Source: a virus. Taken from it: 38,474 nucleotides of DNA. The notes under the pieces are model-generated. The model was not told where the DNA came from, searched no databases, and was given only the letters and a program-made list of their open reading frames with translations. Position 1 is the stretch's first letter. Every line of letters begins with the position of its first letter. This document shows, piece by piece, positions 1 through 5,998 of the stretch. The position numbers and the translations under genes are program-made. The stretch covers positions 1 through 38,474 of the IMG/VR virus record IMGVR_UViG_3300013126_000091, one strand, 5' to 3'.

Positions 1-1
1 A

Positions 2-106
2 GATACTGCCGCCCGGCGTGTTTTTGCCCATGTTGAGGATTATACATCGTTTTCATCATGGAAGAACGCAATTAGAAAGTTAGATGAAGAACTGGATGGT
101 TATTAA
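2..106 (+). CDS. 3' end of an unidentified gene
   Basis: An open frame enters from the left edge and ends at TAA 104-106, leaving 34 C-terminal residues (ending Glu-Leu-Asp-Gly-Tyr). No start lies in the window and the fragment is too short to assign a family. The higher GC of its first 60 bases contrasts with the AT-rich array that follows. Confidence 0.45.
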   Translation, partial: DTAARRVFAHVEDYTSFSSWKNAIRKLDEELDGY

Positions 107-134
107 ACAAAGTTATTAAACAAAGTTATTAAAC
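99..134. repeat. 13-bp tandem repeat abutting a promoter
   Basis: The unit GTTATTAAACAAA occurs at 99-111 and 112-124, with a third partial copy at 125-134. The first copy overlaps the stop codon of the preceding gene and the last runs to within 2 bp of the TTGACA at 136. Confidence 0.8.
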
Positions 135-135
135 C

Positions 136-164
136 TTGACAGGATTTTACTAATCAGTTATAAT
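136..164 (+). promoter_or_regulatory. Consensus sigma70 promoter for the 200-466 gene
   Basis: TTGACA (136-141), 17-bp spacer, TATAAT (159-164). Both hexamers match the consensus exactly at optimal spacing. The expected transcription start is about 30 bases before the start codon. Confidence 0.9.
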
Positions 165-199
165 AAGTTTATCAAAAATAAACAAAGGAAAAAAATAAA

Positions 200-466
200 A
201 TGTTGGTAACTTCACTCGCAATAGATAGTTTTGAAATTGTAAGAATCGACAATGAAGATGATGCAGATGAACTTTTAAAGATTGTAAGAAAAAATCACGC
301 TTGTTGGATTGACTATGTGGGTTCTGGTATTTACGGAATAAATTCCGTTAATGTTTACCAGAAATTAAATCCGGTAGAAGCAAGAAATCTTTTGAGTATG
401 CAAATTTTGAATCTTGCTAAAATTCATAATGTTACAATTGAGATAAAAGGTAGTTTTTACTCTTAA
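200..466 (+). CDS. Hypothetical small early protein (88 aa)
   Basis: I do not recognise this soluble 88-residue protein. It has an acidic stretch near residues 18-27 (Asn-Glu-Asp-Asp-Ala-Asp-Glu) and no membrane segment or Cys pair. The start ATG follows an AAAGGAA ribosome site (184-190) nine bases upstream and a consensus promoter at 136-164. No terminator follows; the next promoter overlaps its stop codon. Position in an array of small strongly transcribed genes suggests a host-takeover role, by inference only. Confidence 0.8.
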   Translation: MLVTSLAIDSFEIVRIDNEDDADELLKIVRKNHACWIDYVGSGIYGINSVNVYQKLNPVEARNLLSMQILNLAKIHNVTIEIKGSFYS

Positions 467-491
467 CAGATTGAAGAAATCGTAGTAAAAT
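463..491 (+). promoter_or_regulatory. Promoter overlapping the previous stop codon
   Basis: TTAACA (463-468), 17-bp spacer, TAAAAT (486-491). The -35 hexamer contains the TAA stop (464-466) of the preceding gene, so the two modules are packed with no spare sequence. Confidence 0.65.
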
Positions 492-533
492 ACTTTTATC
501 AATAAAAAACACTTTCAAAAAGAGGAAAATAAA

Positions 534-1151
534 ATGCTTAAAGAAATCAAAATGGCAATGATTGAAAAGTTAAACAGAATGTACGAATGGTCTTTTCATG
601 AAGGTTACTCACTTTCAGGTAAGACAAAATTGAATGATGAATCTAATTTGAATAGTTTTCGTTCAATTGTTCTTGATACTATTCAATTTATAATCAAGAA
701 TGATTGTAAACATATTGAACAAAACATTAAGATTTTGATTGAATTTACCCATGAATGTGGTAAAGAATATGGTCTTATTTGGGATAGATTCGAAGATGGT
801 AAATTTGTAGAAATTTCCACTGGAGGTTGGGGAGTCCGATGGAGTGATAGTCTGGAATTGTTGACTATGTTTAATTATGAATTACCAATAGGTTTAAATT
901 TTCCAGAATACAATAAACCTTCTTACACATTTCGAACTAATTACGGAGATGATGATACAATTCTAGTTGATTTAACCGAGATAAGGTTTTCAGAATATAT
1001 GGTAATTTTTGATTTCCGACCAAAGTTATTTACTGAAAAAAATGAGTATTGTTCAATGCGCGGCTGGAGCGATACTGTAAATTTTTCTGGTTTGCGTAGG
1101 GATGGAACAAATTTACCATTTTTTATGAAACACTACGAAAAGGTTTCTTAA
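534..1151 (+). CDS. Hypothetical protein (205 aa)
   Basis: This is the longest product of the left array and no family is recognised. The sequence is globular and rich in aromatic residues, with a Gly-Gly-Trp-Gly-Val-Arg-Trp stretch near residue 100 and an aromatic C-terminal half; there is no membrane helix or zinc site. ATG 534 is chosen because AAGAGGAAAA lies at the right distance upstream; in-frame ATGs at 552 and 558 lack one. It ends in a strong terminator (1165-1200), making it a complete monocistronic unit. Confidence 0.85.
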   Translation: MLKEIKMAMIEKLNRMYEWSFHEGYSLSGKTKLNDESNLNSFRSIVLDTIQFIIKNDCKHIEQNIKILIEFTHECGKEYGLIWDRFEDGKFVEISTGGWGVRWSDSLELLTMFNYELPIGLNFPEYNKPSYTFRTNYGDDDTILVDLTEIRFSEYMVIFDFRPKLFTEKNEYCSMRGWSDTVNFSGLRRDGTNLPFFMKHYEKVS

Positions 1152-1164
1152 AATAACAGATAAT

Positions 1165-1200
1165 AAAAATACCAGTTTATTAGACTGGTATTTTTATTTT
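1165..1200 (+). terminator. Strong intrinsic terminator
   Basis: A perfect 12-bp stem (1165-1176 with 1184-1195) carrying the octamer ATACCAGT and its complement, a 7-base loop, and a T-rich tail TTTTTATTTT. Confidence 0.9.
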
Positions 1201-1217
1201 AATGTAAAAATTTAAGA
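1197..1217. repeat. Post-terminator TTTTAAN(6)WTTTAAGA element, copy 1
   Basis: TTTTAAT (1197-1203) and ATTTAAG (1210-1216) are offset by 13 bp. The same pair follows at least eight other terminators in this array. Confidence 0.6.
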
Positions 1218-1227
1218 AAATTGGTTC

Positions 1228-1255
1228 TTGACACAGGTAAAATCTATGGTAAAAT
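1228..1255 (+). promoter_or_regulatory. Promoter for the 1293-1514 gene
   Basis: TTGACA (1228-1233), 16-bp spacer, TAAAAT (1250-1255). Confidence 0.8.
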
Positions 1256-1292
1256 AAATATATAAGTAAATAGTAAACAAAAGGAAAAACAA

Positions 1293-1514
1293 ATGAACCT
1301 AAGTTATATTTCTATGGAAGATTGGGATAAGTTTGAAGATAAATATCCATACGCTTATTCTTTCTTACTTCATGCAAGTTTAATTGGAGAAAAGAAATCT
1401 TTGACAAGAGAGTTAAAACTTTTAGAAGATGGTCACATGGTATTCAATCTAAACAAAGATTTACGCAAACAATGGATTAAATCACGTTTGGAAGATTTGT
1501 CTGAAATCGAATAA
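1293..1514 (+). CDS. Hypothetical small protein (73 aa)
   Basis: Family not recognised. This 73-residue soluble, highly charged and probably helical protein opens with an aromatic/acidic half and ends in a Lys/Arg- and Glu-rich stretch. The start is supported by AAAAGGAAAAAC immediately upstream and by its own promoter at 1228-1255. No terminator separates it from the next promoter (1524), so its transcript probably reads into the SprT-like gene. Confidence 0.8.
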   Translation: MNLSYISMEDWDKFEDKYPYAYSFLLHASLIGEKKSLTRELKLLEDGHMVFNLNKDLRKQWIKSRLEDLSEIE

Positions 1515-1523
1515 TTTTCATCC

Positions 1524-1551
1524 TTGACAAACAGAAATAAAGTAGTATAAT
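1524..1551 (+). promoter_or_regulatory. Promoter for the SprT-like protease gene
   Basis: TTGACA (1524-1529), 16-bp spacer, TATAAT (1546-1551). Confidence 0.85.
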
Positions 1552-1583
1552 ATATTTATTCAGACAGTAAAGGAAGAAATCAA

Positions 1584-2102
1584 ATGGAAGAAACAACTCT
1601 AAAAATTCTCTTGAAAAATAAAATTGAAAAATGTTTAGAACATGCAAATACCATGTTTCCTAATGATCGAATTTCATTCAATGAAATTGAAATCAAGTAC
1701 AATAAAGGAACTACGGCTGGAAAAGCCAATTTTCGCAAGATGGAATTATTTTTCAACTTAGCGTTATTTGAAAAAAATATCCTGGAATTTGATTCTACAA
1801 TCTACCATGAAATCGCACATTTGTTTCAGCGTAAATTGTATGGATTGAACGTCAAATCACATGGTTTAGAATGGTCTTTTGTAATGGAAAAATTAGGTCA
1901 AAAACCTGAAAGATGCCATACATTCGATACACAAGAAGTTAAACGAAAAACTACACGATACCAGTATAAATGCCCCAATTGCGGTAGGATTTATAATGTT
2001 GGTGGTCAAATCCACAATAAGATTACTAATGGTACATCCCATTATACTTGCAATTCAGATAAGGGTATAATTTTCTTTACTGGTAATACAATTCTAAAAT
2101 AA
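1584..2102 (+). CDS. SprT-like zinc metalloprotease
   Basis: A 172-residue protein with the hallmarks of the SprT/Spartan family: an N-terminal helical region, a hydrophobic strand with Leu-Phe-Phe-Asn-Leu-Ala-Leu, then the catalytic HEIAH (HExxH) at about residues 76-80 and a following His-Gly-Leu-Glu-Trp that can supply the third metal ligand. The C-terminal domain has CPNCG near residue 132 and a later Cys, resembling a partial zinc ribbon. In cellular members the metalloprotease acts on DNA-bound or crosslinked proteins; whether the phage enzyme attacks host chromosomal or phage DNA-bound proteins is inference. It has its own promoter, AAAGGAAG RBS and terminator (2107-2144), and is the only array gene with a clear enzymatic family. 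Confidence 0.85.
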   Translation: MEETTLKILLKNKIEKCLEHANTMFPNDRISFNEIEIKYNKGTTAGKANFRKMELFFNLALFEKNILEFDSTIYHEIAHLFQRKLYGLNVKSHGLEWSFVMEKLGQKPERCHTFDTQEVKRKTTRYQYKCPNCGRIYNVGGQIHNKITNGTSHYTCNSDKGIIFFTGNTILK

Positions 2103-2106
2103 GAAT

Positions 2107-2144
2107 AATAAGAGATTAGATTAATAACCTAATCTCTTATTTTT
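2107..2144 (+). terminator. Terminator after the SprT-like gene
   Basis: Perfect 13-bp stem (2107-2119 with 2129-2141), 9-base loop and T-rich tail. Confidence 0.9.
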
Positions 2145-2167
2145 ATAATTATAAAAAAGAGGATAAA

Positions 2168-2287
2168 TTGAAGATTGAAAATATTATGAGTGGTTCACCC
2201 TATGGTATTAGGATTATTGGTACTTATTTTTCAGATATGTTTTATCCTGATAAATCAGATTTGATACTTGACAGGATAAAGAAATAG
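2168..2287 (+). CDS. Possible 39-aa ORF with TTG start, downstream of a terminator
   Basis: TTG at 2168 follows AAGAGGATAAA at good ribosome spacing and opens a 39-codon frame; an internal ATG at 2186 is an alternative. No promoter lies between the terminator at 2107-2144 and this start, so it would need read-through. Its 3' end overlaps the next -35 element. It may be a leftover of an older module. Confidence 0.35.
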   Translation: MKIENIMSGSPYGIRIIGTYFSDMFYPDKSDLILDRIKK

Positions 2288-2296
2288 GTTTATAAT
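2268..2296 (+). promoter_or_regulatory. Consensus promoter for a 35-aa membrane peptide
   Basis: TTGACA (2268-2273), 17-bp spacer, TATAAT (2291-2296). Confidence 0.9.
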
Positions 2297-2333
2297 CTAA
2301 TCAGGCTATAAATTAGTAAAAAAGGAAAACACA

Positions 2334-2441
2334 ATGAAAGATAATTTTGACAAAACACTTAAAAATTTAGGCATGGTTTTTGTTTGCATAATTGTTGTTT
2401 TTGTTTTTGTTTTTTTACCATATCTGGTAGGACATCCTTAA
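2334..2441 (+). CDS. 35-aa single-pass membrane peptide
   Basis: A charged N-terminus (about 11 residues) is followed by one hydrophobic helix of Val, Phe and Ile (about residues 12-32) and a short tail ending Gly-His-Pro. The consensus promoter at 2268-2296 and AAAAGGAAAACAC before the ATG support expression despite the small size. Possible roles include membrane interference or superinfection exclusion; nothing in the sequence decides between them. Confidence 0.7.
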   Translation: MKDNFDKTLKNLGMVFVCIIVVFVFVFLPYLVGHP

Positions 2442-2450
2442 AATTGGGTA

Positions 2451-2479
2451 TTGACAAGATAAAAACTGTTTGATATAAT
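2451..2479 (+). promoter_or_regulatory. Consensus promoter with extended -10
   Basis: TTGACA (2451-2456), 17-bp spacer, TATAAT (2474-2479) preceded by TGA, giving TGnTATAAT. It begins 10 bp after the stop of the membrane peptide gene. Confidence 0.92.
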
Positions 2480-2509
2480 AAATACATCAAACATAAAGGA
2501 AAAAACAAA

Positions 2510-2953
2510 ATGGCAACTGAAATTTTTACCAAAACAGAATTTGAAAATGCACTCTCAAAATATGGCAATTTTTCAAGTGTTGGCGTTGTGTATGGAGAAT
2601 ACTGTTATATTTTGAAGGTTGATTCTGAAATGGGTATTTATGTTCGTTCATCCGTTCATTTTGGCGGCGTTTGTGCCGAGACTGGTAAAGACTCAATTAG
2701 AGCTTATTTATACGATTTTTCCGAAAATCGAATAGTGGGGAATCCTAAAAAAGATTACCACTGGACGACTCGCTCGCATGGTTGGGATTCGAGAATGGGA
2801 GAACTGATAAATAAGATGAAAAATATCAGGAATAAGATTGGTTCTCATTGCAATAAGACTAAGATTGTCTTAATTTCTCACACAAAAACAAATCCAGACA
2901 GACTATTTTGCAAGTGTCGGATTTGTGGACAAGGTTTTGAATGGGTAAATTAA
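2510..2953 (+). CDS. Hypothetical protein (147 aa) with C-terminal Cys cluster
   Basis: No family recognised. The N-terminal part is a mixed alpha/beta domain; the C-terminus carries Cys-Lys-Cys-Arg-Ile-Cys-Gly, a possible metal knuckle with too few ligands for a full zinc ribbon. AAAGGAAAAAACAAA precedes the ATG and the promoter at 2451 is among the strongest in the window. No terminator follows; another promoter starts 12 bases after the stop. Confidence 0.85.
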   Translation: MATEIFTKTEFENALSKYGNFSSVGVVYGEYCYILKVDSEMGIYVRSSVHFGGVCAETGKDSIRAYLYDFSENRIVGNPKKDYHWTTRSHGWDSRMGELINKMKNIRNKIGSHCNKTKIVLISHTKTNPDRLFCKCRICGQGFEWVN

Positions 2954-2964
2954 AATATTGACCC

Positions 2965-2993
2965 TTGACAAATTTACTGATAGGGTGTAAAAT
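2965..2993 (+). promoter_or_regulatory. Promoter inside an inverted repeat, no ORF downstream
   Basis: TTGACA (2965-2970), 17-bp spacer, TAAAAT (2988-2993). Arms 2972-2983 and 2998-3009 are perfect 12-bp complements, and further pairing leaves TAAAAT, the -10 itself, as the loop. Only frames of about a dozen codons occur before the next promoter at 3101. Confidence 0.8.
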
Positions 2994-3100
2994 CACTCTA
3001 TCAGTAAATAATCAAATAAAGTGGTTTCACAAAAGTTAATGAAAGTTTGGACACAATCTTAAACTTGATTGAAATTGCAAAAAGAGGTTAAAATTAATCC

Positions 3101-3128
3101 TTGACAATACAGAAAATCGCGGTATAAT
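3101..3128 (+). promoter_or_regulatory. Promoter of the ncRNA candidate
   Basis: TTGACA (3101-3106), 16-bp spacer, TATAAT (3123-3128). The 39 bases 3101-3139 are identical to 3361-3399, a second promoter exactly 260 bp downstream. Confidence 0.85.
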
Positions 3129-3134
3129 TGAATT

Positions 3135-3356
3135 ATCAATGAATGAAAGAGAAGTAAAGAACATTAAAAATATTTGAATAGTTTTGCAAAAAAAGCGGAG
3201 TCAACCTGTAAAATCAGGGACACAAGTTCGAATCCGGCATGGGATGATTTCCATTAGTTTAGAAATGGTTAAAACGTTTGCAAGATTGATAAATGATTTT
3301 TGTGGAGAAAATATAAAAACGTTTATCTTAAAATTCAAATATTTTTAATGTTTTTT
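3135..3356 (+). ncRNA. Structured non-coding RNA candidate with T-loop-like segment
   Basis: Transcription from the promoter at 3101 enters a segment with no useful ORF. Perfect 20-base inverted repeats (3160-3179 and 3333-3352) can form a long closing stem that ends in TTTTTT, so the RNA appears to carry its own terminator. Inside, TTGCAAA pairs with TTTGCAA, and GATAAATG with CGTTTATC, suggesting a multi-branched fold. The interior holds CCTGTAAAATCAGG and GTTCGAATCC, which recall the anticodon and T arms of a tRNA, but no acceptor stem or full cloverleaf can be built. It could be a tRNA-derived regulatory RNA, a tRNA relic, or a new phage RNA. Confidence 0.6.
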
Positions 3357-3360
3357 ACTC

Positions 3361-3388
3361 TTGACAATACAGAAAATCGCGGTATAAT
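3361..3388 (+). promoter_or_regulatory. Duplicate promoter for the 3431-3790 gene
   Basis: TTGACA (3361-3366), 16-bp spacer, TATAAT (3383-3388); sequence-identical to the promoter at 3101 over 39 bases. Confidence 0.88.
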
Positions 3389-3430
3389 TGAATTATCAAA
3401 CAAAAACAAATAAAAAAAAGGAAAAATAAA

Positions 3431-3790
3431 ATGGCAATTTCACCTTTGAACATGATTTTTGATATGATTGAAAAGTTGAATGAAAATTCAGAGTATACCA
3501 GTCAAATTTATCATGCTATGCAATACTCTCGGGTTGCGGGTTCGATCTTTGAAAGTTTCACGATTATGGAGATTTCTGGTAAAAATAAGCCTGAAAATCT
3601 CAAAAAATATCTTATGATTATTGTTAATAAATATGTAGAATTATCGTCAATGCTTAACGACCCCAAAACGTATGAAGATTGGGTTGAGGCAATTGAAAAT
3701 CTTAAGAAATCCCAATTAAAGAAATACGATACATTATATCGAAAATCTATGATTGATCACCATACAACCTACGAACTGATTTATAAGTAA
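3431..3790 (+). CDS. Hypothetical helical protein (119 aa)
   Basis: Unrecognised, probably all-alpha protein with alternating hydrophobic and charged residues and no Cys or membrane segment. The start ATG follows AAAAAAAGGAAAAATAAA. It is driven by a promoter that is a copy of the one before the ncRNA candidate, implying co-expression, and is closed by the terminator at 3797-3830. Confidence 0.82.
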   Translation: MAISPLNMIFDMIEKLNENSEYTSQIYHAMQYSRVAGSIFESFTIMEISGKNKPENLKKYLMIIVNKYVELSSMLNDPKTYEDWVEAIENLKKSQLKKYDTLYRKSMIDHHTTYELIYK

Positions 3791-3796
3791 TAAGAT

Positions 3797-3830
3797 AAGA
3801 CTGGTAGAAAATTCTACCAGTCTTTTTATT
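3797..3830 (+). terminator. Terminator
   Basis: 12-bp stem (3797-3808 with 3813-3824), 4-base loop, tail TTTTTATTTT. Confidence 0.9.
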
Positions 3831-3849
3831 TTAACAGGTTATTTTAAGA
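3829..3849. repeat. Post-terminator TTTTAA/TTTTAAGA element, copy 2
   Basis: TTTTAAC (3829-3835) and TTTTAAG (3842-3848), offset 13 bp. Confidence 0.6.
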
Positions 3850-3863
3850 AGCCAGGATAAGAG

Positions 3864-3953
3864 ATTAAAAGATTATTTGAAATTGATTCTGATACACAAG
3901 AGAAAATTAACGATTATTATGATTATCTGTATAATTGTTATGATCATTTCTAA
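3864..3953 (+). pseudogene. Possible gene remnant without a start codon
   Basis: A 29-codon frame ending at TAA 3951-3953 has protein-like composition (Glu-Ile-Asp-Ser-Asp, then a Tyr-rich tail) but begins after a stop with no ATG, GTG or TTG near an RBS; only an ATT follows AGGATAAGAG. It looks like the tail of a deleted module. Confidence 0.3.
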
Positions 3954-3962
3954 AATTCACTC

Positions 3963-3991
3963 TTGACAAATAACCTGATTAGGTTTATAAT
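3963..3991 (+). promoter_or_regulatory. Consensus promoter embedded in a 13-bp inverted repeat
   Basis: TTGACA (3963-3968), 17-bp spacer, TATAAT (3986-3991). Arms 3970-3982 and 3992-4004 (ATAACCTGATTAG and its complement) flank the -10 with a 9-bp centre, a layout expected of an operator for a dimeric repressor or activator. Confidence 0.9.
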
Positions 3992-4025
3992 CTAATCAGG
4001 TTATAAAATAAAACAGGAGAATAAA

Positions 4026-4265
4026 ATGAAGGTTACAAAAGTTAATCAAAATTTTTCTTTGGAGTTGGGAAGTGAATGCAAAATTGCACTAAACAATAAA
4101 GGGAGTATTGTTGACCGTCTTTATCGTGTTTTACATTGTGCAAAGGTTGACGCTTACCTTTCTATGAATAAAGTTGAAGTAGATGATAACGGGACAATTT
4201 TTGTCGTAAAAGAATACTTTAACAATGATGGAAAAGCCGAGTTATCTTTTGAATGGGACGAGTAA
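4026..4265 (+). CDS. Hypothetical small protein (79 aa)
   Basis: Family not recognised. The sequence alternates short hydrophobic and polar runs, as expected for a small beta-rich fold, and ends in a Glu/Asp-rich tail. The RBS is CAGGAGA. It is driven by the dyad-embedded promoter at 3963; no terminator follows, and the next promoter starts 10 bases after its stop. Confidence 0.82.
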   Translation: MKVTKVNQNFSLELGSECKIALNNKGSIVDRLYRVLHCAKVDAYLSMNKVEVDDNGTIFVVKEYFNNDGKAELSFEWDE

Positions 4266-4274
4266 AATTCACTC

Positions 4275-4303
4275 TTGACAAAATAAAACTTGTGTTTTAT
4301 AAT
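4275..4303 (+). promoter_or_regulatory. Consensus promoter with a small dyad
   Basis: TTGACA (4275-4280), 17-bp spacer, TATAAT (4298-4303). ATAAAAC (4283-4289) and GTTTTAT (4294-4300) form a 7-bp dyad over spacer and -10; ATCAGTAAAT follows at 4311-4320. Confidence 0.88.
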
Positions 4304-4339
4304 CAGGTTAATCAGTAAATAAATTTTGGAGAGAATCAA

Positions 4340-4699
4340 ATGAATGAAACCTTAATCAATAAATACCAAAAAACTGGACTCGAATTATCCTTATGTGATT
4401 TCGGTTCGTGGGAATTTGGTTTGGACAATAATTATCAGTATTATTACATTTATCTCAATGTACCTGATGAATCGAATCCGATTCTGGAAAATGAATCAGA
4501 ATGTTTTATTGCAAGTGGGATAGAACAAAATGAAGTTTTTGGAATTCCCATGTTTGAATATTTGAAATCTTATTATTTAGATAAGGATTGTGTTTATTTT
4601 ACGAACAAAAAAGATTTATATAAAGCGTTGACTATTGTCAAGCGGATTTTAAACGATTTGAAAATAGATTTCAGTATTGTAGAAAATTTTTGGGGATAA
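4340..4699 (+). CDS. Hypothetical acidic protein (119 aa)
   Basis: Acidic, Tyr-rich protein with no recognisable family. The middle region (about residues 45-70) is strongly acidic and the C-terminal third resembles an amphipathic helix followed by a short strand. RBS GGAGAG, then ATG. No terminator follows; the next 140 bases hold a lone TTGACA and then the promoter at 4771. Confidence 0.82.
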   Translation: MNETLINKYQKTGLELSLCDFGSWEFGLDNNYQYYYIYLNVPDESNPILENESECFIASGIEQNEVFGIPMFEYLKSYYLDKDCVYFTNKKDLYKALTIVKRILNDLKIDFSIVENFWG

Positions 4700-4770
4700 G
4701 TAAATTTTGCCTATTGACAAGATTTCTGATATTGAAACAAACGAATTTAGCCAAATGAGGATTTTAACCC

Positions 4771-4799
4771 TTGACAAATAAAAAGTTATCGTGTAAAAT
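4771..4799 (+). promoter_or_regulatory. Promoter for the 4843-5115 gene
   Basis: TTGACA (4771-4776), 17-bp spacer, TAAAAT (4794-4799). Preceded by TTTTAACCC, a string found directly before many -35 elements of this array. Confidence 0.82.
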
Positions 4800-4842
4800 A
4801 GATTTATAAGCAAACAAAAAACAAAAAAACGGAGAGAATTAA

Positions 4843-5115
4843 ATGAACGAGACAACTTTTGAAATTTTGGAACGCAAAGAAATCGAATTGACAGAAGCGC
4901 AGAAATTGTCCTTATATGGTATGATTTCTCATGGTTGCCGAAAGTCCACAAAAGATAAGTTGCATGCGCGAATTGTAGAATACTTTTTTTACAGTAGATT
5001 ACAAGGATGGATGAAGGAAAGATTGACAATTCAGGGTGATATTGTCCACTACACAGTGGGGCAAGATTGGAATTATGAGTTGCCATACATCAGAAAATAT
5101 ATCTTAAACCACTAA
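4843..5115 (+). CDS. Hypothetical small protein (90 aa)
   Basis: Family not recognised. The first half is a charged probable helix; the second half is basic and aromatic. RBS GGAGAG lies 8 bases before the ATG. It is closed by the terminator at 5122-5160. Confidence 0.82.
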   Translation: MNETTFEILERKEIELTEAQKLSLYGMISHGCRKSTKDKLHARIVEYFFYSRLQGWMKERLTIQGDIVHYTVGQDWNYELPYIRKYILNH

Positions 5116-5121
5116 TCGGAT

Positions 5122-5160
5122 AAAATCAGTCAAGTTAATCACTTGACTGATTTTTATTTT
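5122..5160 (+). terminator. Terminator
   Basis: 14-bp stem (5122-5135 with 5141-5154), 5-base loop, T-rich tail. Confidence 0.9.
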
Positions 5161-5177
5161 AAGCAGAAATTTTAAGA
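5157..5177. repeat. Post-terminator TTTTAAG/TTTTAAGA element, copy 3
   Basis: TTTTAAG (5157-5163) and TTTTAAG (5170-5176), offset 13 bp. The 20 bases from 5157 are identical to copy 4. Confidence 0.7.
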
Positions 5178-5221
5178 GGATTTCAGAAGATTAAAAGATT
5201 ATGAGAATCTAAAAAATAGGC

Positions 5222-5250
5222 TTGACAGGTTTTATCTTTTCTGATAAGAT
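5222..5250 (+). promoter_or_regulatory. Promoter with extended -10 and dyad
   Basis: TTGACA (5222-5227), 17-bp spacer, TAAGAT (5245-5250) preceded by TGA. TTTATCTT (5231-5238) and AAGATAAA (5246-5253) form a dyad overlapping the -10. Confidence 0.78.
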
Positions 5251-5293
5251 AAATACATCGAAAATAAAAGACAGATAAAACGGAGAGTAAAAA

Positions 5294-5437
5294 ATGAAAT
5301 GGCATAAACGGTATACGTGGCGGGTGGTATTTTCAGAACCCATCTGGTGGATTGAGTGGGGTAGGCTAGATCATGGGCGTTGTTTGGTTATTTTCGGGCA
5401 ATACATATTCCTTAACTGGTATTGGGTTAAGGAGTAA
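5294..5437 (+). CDS. 47-aa tryptophan-rich peptide
   Basis: Seven of 47 residues are Trp (positions 3, 9, 18, 19, 22, 42, 44), in a basic N-terminus followed by an aromatic and aliphatic body. It is not a clean transmembrane helix but could bind membrane peripherally. Promoter (5222), RBS CGGAGAG and terminator (5444-5476) frame it precisely, which makes a real gene likely despite its size. Function unknown. Confidence 0.7.
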   Translation: MKWHKRYTWRVVFSEPIWWIEWGRLDHGRCLVIFGQYIFLNWYWVKE

Positions 5438-5443
5438 CAAGAT

Positions 5444-5476
5444 AAAAAGAGTCTAGAAATAGACTCTTTTTTATTT
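5444..5476 (+). terminator. Terminator
   Basis: 12-bp stem (5444-5455 with 5460-5471), GAAA tetraloop, T tail. Confidence 0.9.
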
Positions 5477-5494
5477 TAAGCAGAAATTTTAAGA
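5474..5494. repeat. Post-terminator TTTTAAG/TTTTAAGA element, copy 4
   Basis: TTTTAAG (5474-5480) and TTTTAAG (5487-5493), offset 13 bp. From here to 5660 I see no gene, only AT-rich sequence before the next promoter. Confidence 0.7.
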
Positions 5495-5663
5495 GTATTC
5501 TATAATCCAGTATTCTTATATCTGGTATAAGATTTATTGTAGAATCCTCAAAATGGCGTTAAAATGGCATAATTTGGGGTTTAGCAGTAAAAAACGATAA
5601 AATACATGTCAATTGAAATTTAAGCCAATTTAGAACGTTTTATAGAATACTGATTTTAAACCC

Positions 5664-5691
5664 TTGACAGGGTAAGAAATGGTAGTATAAT
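5664..5691 (+). promoter_or_regulatory. Promoter for the 5734-5958 gene
   Basis: TTGACA (5664-5669), 16-bp spacer, TATAAT (5686-5691); TTTTAAACCC precedes the -35. Confidence 0.85.
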
Positions 5692-5733
5692 CAGGTTATA
5701 CAGACAATAAAACAATAATAAATGAGGTATAAA

Positions 5734-5958
5734 ATGGCAATTGAACGAAAAACAATAGATATAACTTTTGTTTCACAATTAAATGGAGCAAAAACAATTG
5801 AAGATGTATTGTGTTTGGCAACTTTAACAGCGGGTGGAATTTTACATCCTGAAAGTACAATTTTTTTTGCTAAAAATTATTTTGAGGATAATTTGAAGGG
5901 AGATTGTGAAAATTGTAAAATGGTTAACGTTTGTCTCGCTATGACGATTAACCAATAA
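5734..5958 (+). CDS. Hypothetical protein with CxxC motif (74 aa)
   Basis: ATG 5734 is preferred over the in-frame ATG at 5722 because GAGGT (5724-5728) lies seven bases before 5734, whereas 5722 has no RBS. The 74-residue product ends with Asp-Cys-Glu-Asn-Cys-Lys-Met-Val-Asn-Val-Cys, three cysteines suggestive of a metal or redox site. No family is recognised. The next promoter starts 10 bases after the stop, without a terminator. Confidence 0.78.
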   Translation: MAIERKTIDITFVSQLNGAKTIEDVLCLATLTAGGILHPESTIFFAKNYFEDNLKGDCENCKMVNVCLAMTINQ

Positions 5959-5968
5959 TTTTTAACCC

Positions 5969-5998
5969 TTGACAATAATTATAATTTACTGATATAAT
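5969..5998 (+). promoter_or_regulatory. Promoter inside a perfect 20-bp inverted repeat
   Basis: TTGACA (5969-5974), 18-bp spacer, TATAAT (5993-5998). Arms 5977-5996 and 6002-6021 are perfect 20-base complements around a 5-base centre, covering spacer, -10 and start site. The core AATTTACTGATA is shared with the dyad at 2972. Confidence 0.85.

Noticed and set aside
3200-3250. A complete tRNA gene in the ncRNA segment
   Set aside because: T-loop and anticodon-like pieces occur, but no acceptor stem or standard D arm could be paired.
4714-4760. Promoter starting with TTGACA at 4714
   Set aside because: No -10-like hexamer at 15-19 bp; kept only as a possible decayed promoter.
4649-5086. 145-codon - strand frame
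   Set aside because: Antisense to the 4843-5115 gene, which has promoter, RBS and terminator; the reverse frame has none.
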